Shown here: positions 5,213 through 7,865 of the stretch, piece by piece
How the letters are laid out: each line of letters starts with the position of its first letter
How positions within the stretch are numbered: position 1 is the first letter of the stretch
DNA from: Thermococcus paralvinellae
GTDB lineage: Archaea > Methanobacteriota_B > Thermococci > Thermococcales > Thermococcaceae
DNA: 7,865 bases
Reading direction: 5' to 3'
Assembly: GCA_015662175.1 (NCBI GenBank)
Contig: DQUR01000140.1
Span: forward strand, 1 to 7,865
Position numbers and translations under genes: made by a program
Notes under the pieces: generated by a model
Database searches by the model: none
Told to the model about the DNA's origin: nothing
What the model saw: the letters and a program-made list of their open reading frames with translations, nothing else

Positions 5213-7283
5213 ACAGCATCATTAATGCAAATATTACGGCCAAGGATATTAGGGCCAGTGTTAATGTAGCATTAACTTTGGCAAAGCTTTCATCGAGCAG
5301 GATACCACTAGCTCTGGATATTTTGACTAAGGGTGCAACAAAGTATTCATCAAAGTAAATTTCTGGGGCCTTATCAACGTACAATTTCCCTAGAGAGACC
5401 ATTGCCTTCATTATTTGCCCCGCACATTTATGAAGTGTCATTGCAAAAGATAGGTATGCCCTGCCTAATGCTTCGCTAACCTTCCCTCCAAACTCACTGA
5501 GCACATGGCCTGCATGGTAAAGGCAATGGATGTACTCCTCAAATGGTTCATAATAATTGACAGCTTTATATTTGTACTGGTTCATTGCAACAGGCTCACC
5601 AAGTGTCCATGGTTCATCCGTCCTTTTTGAGACTGGGAACAATAGGTACATTCCCGTGAGTATTACAGAGAACAGTGCAACGAACAATAACGGTTTGAAG
5701 TAGCTCTCTGCTCCAGCTGGCATGAGCGGAGCTTTAATGGTGACAAGCCAGACTTTGGTTGTTATCCAGCCTGCAAGATCCTTATGGGTTAAATCTTTGC
5801 CCGGTGAAAGGAGGAGTGGCAGTATCAGTGCAGGAACCAGACCCAGGACTAAACAGAGTGATGCCAAGAAGCCCTTTGCCATAAGCATTGGTGAGGACAC
5901 TTCCTTAACATCCTTTGTCAGCTCAGTGGGTTCCCCTCCAAATGCAGTTGTGTAGAACTTTATAAATGATGCCAATGTAGCTGCACTTATGAAGAGGGCC
6001 ATCACGCCCAAAAACACAATGAGACCATTATTTGAAAGAAACGTTGACTGATAAATCATCCACTTGCTCATGAATCCGTTGAATGGTGGTGCTCCCGCAA
6101 TTGACATTGCGGCTATGAGGGTGAATATTGCTGTGAATGGCATCAGCTTGGCCAAACCTCCCAGAGCATTTAGATCTCTGCTGTGGGTTCTATAAAGGAT
6201 TGAACCTGCCGAGAGGAAGAGCAGACCCTTGAATATGGCGTGATTTACAAGGTGATAAAGCCCAGCGGCCAAGGCTATTGCACCGAAAGCGGCATTAGCA
6301 CCGCCTTTGGCTATGAATAGTATCCCAACCCCAACTCCAAGCCAGATGTATCCCATCTGTCCAACACTATGGTACGCCAGAAGCCTCTTTGCATCTGTCT
6401 GCTTTAAGGCGTAGAGCGTTCCAACCGTTAGGGTGATCGTTCCAAGGATTGCAACTATGTAGCCAAAGGTTACATTTGGTTTTAATATGAAGCACGTTAT
6501 TCTTATCAACCCATAAACTGCCACCTTGATCATGACACCACTCATCAAAGCGGACACGTTGCTCGGGGCCGCCGGGTGTGCATCAGGAAGCCAGAAATGC
6601 ATTGGCACGACACCTGCCTTGCTTCCAAAGCCGATTAGGAACAGGGCATAGAACACAGGACCGAGCTTGAGTGTGGCCAGATTTGTGAAGGTTAGTCCAT
6701 CAACTGAGCCCACCTTAGCGTAGAGCAGGGCGACCGCTATAACCAGCGGCAGCGTGCTCATTATGTGCATCGTTACAAAATACTTCCATCCGGCTTTTCT
6801 TACATATTCTTCCTCGCTTTCCCAGACCATCAAAACGTAAGAGGCAAAGGTCATGACCTCCCAGAGGAAAAGGAACCAGAACAGATTTGCCACGGTAACT
6901 ATGAGTATCATTGAGAGCATGAAAGTGCTGTATAAAATTAGGTATAGCCATCCCCTACCGAGACTCTCATATGACTCCATATAATCTGGTGAATAGATTG
7001 ATGTCGCTAATCCCAAGGCTCCTAGAACAAAGCAGAGTATGAGTGATAGCCCATCAATGTGGAACGGTATTTTAGCCACGCCAAGATTATAAACAAATTC
7101 TATTGCTTTTCCCTGGAGTGCATAGGAAGTGGCATACACGGTGAAGACCAGCAATGATAGGGAAGCCACGGCCGTAAATACGTGCCCCAATCTGATTGAG
7201 AGCCTGTAATCTCTCCTAAATATGAGTGCGGCAAGCATTGATGCAAGATATATGATTACAGTTAAGGTAAACAGCTCCTTCAT
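5211..7283 (-). CDS. hycC: HycC/HyfB-like (NuoL/M/N family) ion-translocating membrane subunit
   Basis: This 690-residue polytopic protein belongs to the proton-conducting NuoL/M/N and Mrp antiporter-like family. Conserved channel residues are visible: E142 in LFLWEVM, K222 in GFGSKAGVVPMHFW followed by LPDAHPAAPS, K253 in SGVMIKVAVYGLIR, and H345/H348 with K352 in HLVNHAIFKGLLF. PPFNGFMSKW at 399-408 carries K407, the later-half lysine. About 14 membrane helices cover residues 1-550. Residues about 555-670 are soluble to amphipathic, and a final hydrophobic helix occupies 671-690. That tail makes it longer than E. coli HycC (about 608). The ATG at 7283 has GAGGTGGTGA immediately upstream and lies 3 bp after the preceding gene's stop. 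It probably moves H+ or Na+ as H2 is formed. Which ion is used cannot be read from the sequence. Confidence 0.94.
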   Translation of the reverse strand: MKELFTLTVIIYLASMLAALIFRRDYRLSIRLGHVFTAVASLSLLVFTVYATSYALQGKAIEFVYNLGVAKIPFHIDGLSLILCFVLGALGLATSIYSPDYMESYESLGRGWLYLILYSTFMLSMILIVTVANLFWFLFLWEVMTFASYVLMVWESEEEYVRKAGWKYFVTMHIMSTLPLVIAVALLYAKVGSVDGLTFTNLATLKLGPVFYALFLIGFGSKAGVVPMHFWLPDAHPAAPSNVSALMSGVMIKVAVYGLIRITCFILKPNVTFGYIVAILGTITLTVGTLYALKQTDAKRLLAYHSVGQMGYIWLGVGVGILFIAKGGANAAFGAIALAAGLYHLVNHAIFKGLLFLSAGSILYRTHSRDLNALGGLAKLMPFTAIFTLIAAMSIAGAPPFNGFMSKWMIYQSTFLSNNGLIVFLGVMALFISAATLASFIKFYTTAFGGEPTELTKDVKEVSSPMLMAKGFLASLCLVLGLVPALILPLLLSPGKDLTHKDLAGWITTKVWLVTIKAPLMPAGAESYFKPLLFVALFSVILTGMYLLFPVSKRTDEPWTLGEPVAMNQYKYKAVNYYEPFEEYIHCLYHAGHVLSEFGGKVSEALGRAYLSFAMTLHKCAGQIMKAMVSLGKLYVDKAPEIYFDEYFVAPLVKISRASGILLDESFAKVNATLTLALISLAVIFALMML

Positions 7284-7286
7284 TTT

Positions 7287-7865
7287 TCACCACCTCGTCC
7301 ATATATAGTTGCAGATAAATTGGCTTATTAGTGACAGGGCGAGGAGTAAGATGATGCTGAAGGTCAAGCTTGCCGGTAGTTCGCGCTTAACCTTTGGCTT
7401 TCCTTCTCCAATCACGTATGTCTGGAAGATCCACAGGAATATTATGAACGCAATCACCCACTCCACAGCAACGAAGATTGCCATGATTGGACTAACGCTT
7501 AACAACGTCCTGATAACGCTGAGCTTATTGAAGAACAGGTTGAAGGGAGGTACACCCTCCAGGGCAAAGATTGATGCCGCGAATAATCCGGCGGTCAGGG
7601 AATTACCATGGATTACTCCTTTCAGATCCTTCAAACTCTTACTACCAAAAACGTAAAGCAAAGCACCGGATGAAATGAAAGCTGCAGCTTTAGCCAGCCC
7701 ATGGGCCACCACATAGTAACCAATTTCCCTCTCAACTCCTGCAATTCCCACCAGTCCTGCAAAGATTAGAAGGAACATCCATCCCATATTGTCTATCGTT
7801 GACCAGGCGAAAAGCCTCTTGACGTCATCCTGAACGGCATAACTGAGTATTGCCGCAATCATGCT
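7287..7865 (-). CDS. NuoN/HyfF-like ion-translocating membrane subunit (5' end outside window)
   Basis: Only the C-terminal 192 codons are inside the window. The frame is open through base 7865, so the internal ATG at 7862 is not the real start. The fragment is hydrophobic and carries the second-half landmarks of NuoL/M/N-family subunits. These are QDDVKRLFAWSTIDNMGW (family pattern of Lys-Arg-Leu followed by Ser and Met-Gly), HGLAKAAAFISSGALLY with a His and Lys in the broken-helix region, GVPPFNLFFNK with the late lysine, and an acidic residue in VAVEWVIAF. Five to six membrane helices are visible. It ends soon after the last helix, without the long tail of the downstream hycC product. The stop at 7287 is 3 bp before hycC, so the two antiporter-like subunits are co-transcribed. 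HyfD, HyfF or MbhH-type assignments are all possible; the missing N-terminus prevents a finer call. Confidence 0.88.
   Translation of the reverse strand, partial: SMIAAILSYAVQDDVKRLFAWSTIDNMGWMFLLIFAGLVGIAGVEREIGYYVVAHGLAKAAAFISSGALLYVFGSKSLKDLKGVIHGNSLTAGLFAASIFALEGVPPFNLFFNKLSVIRTLLSVSPIMAIFVAVEWVIAFIIFLWIFQTYVIGEGKPKVKRELPASLTFSIILLLALSLISQFICNYIWTRW

Noticed and set aside
6715..6951. 78-codon minus-strand frame inside hycC
   Set aside because: It is an out-of-frame shadow of a conserved membrane region containing E142, with no ribosome binding site.
7309..7656. 115-codon plus-strand open frame opposite the partial NuoN-like gene
   Set aside because: It is antisense to conserved antiporter-family motifs, and no homologous domain or start signal is visible.
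1..7865. Internal promoters or terminators between genes
   Set aside because: No gap exceeds 10 bp and no T-rich tract or convincing TATA/BRE pair sits at a gene boundary; the genes read as one transcript.

Overview
The window is one uninterrupted stretch of co-directional coding sequence on the minus strand, read from right to left. Every gene is spaced 1-10 bp from the next or overlaps it. The proteins are the membrane and hydrogenase arms of a formate hydrogenlyase (FHL)-type, group 4 energy-converting [NiFe] hydrogenase, followed by a formate/nitrite-family channel. The source is most probably a hyperthermophilic archaeon of the Thermococcales (Thermococcus or Pyrococcus). The reasons are the very strong GGAGGTGA-type ribosome binding sites, the Lys/Glu/Ile-rich proteins with AGG/AGA arginine codons, and the resemblance of the locus to the fdh-mfh-mnh clusters known there, where formate oxidation to H2 and CO2 is coupled to ion pumping. 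The genus and species cannot be fixed from the sequence alone.

Layout in transcription order: (1) 7865-7287, 3' part of a proton/sodium-conducting NuoN/HyfF-like membrane subunit whose start lies outside the window; (2) 7283-5211, a 690-residue HycC/HyfB-like (NuoL/M/N-family) membrane subunit; (3) 5200-4280, HycD (NuoH-like) membrane subunit; (4) 4269-2515, HycE, a NuoC-NuoD fusion that is the [NiFe] catalytic large subunit; (5) 2513-2016, HycF, a two-cluster ferredoxin subunit with two additional CxxC pairs; (6) 2019-1198, HycG, the small electron-transfer subunit; (7) 1238-960, a 92-residue protein of unknown function in the place where enterobacterial operons carry hycH; (8) 957-1, a FocA-like formate channel that runs off the left edge.

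How they fit together: electrons from formate (the formate dehydrogenase genes are not in the window and are expected upstream, to the right) pass through HycF and the HycG proximal cluster to the Ni-Fe site in HycE, where protons are reduced to H2. HycD and the antiporter-like subunits turn that reaction into transmembrane ion movement. FocA moves formate across the membrane. An Mrp/Mnh-type Na+/H+ antiporter module may follow on the left, as in characterised Thermococcus clusters, but this is not visible here.

There are no RNA genes, mobile elements, repeats, CRISPR arrays, promoters or terminators that I can support. No non-coding gap is longer than 10 bp. The core order C-D-E-F-G-(small ORF) copies the enterobacterial hyc operon. 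The most interesting unexplained item is the 92-residue gene.
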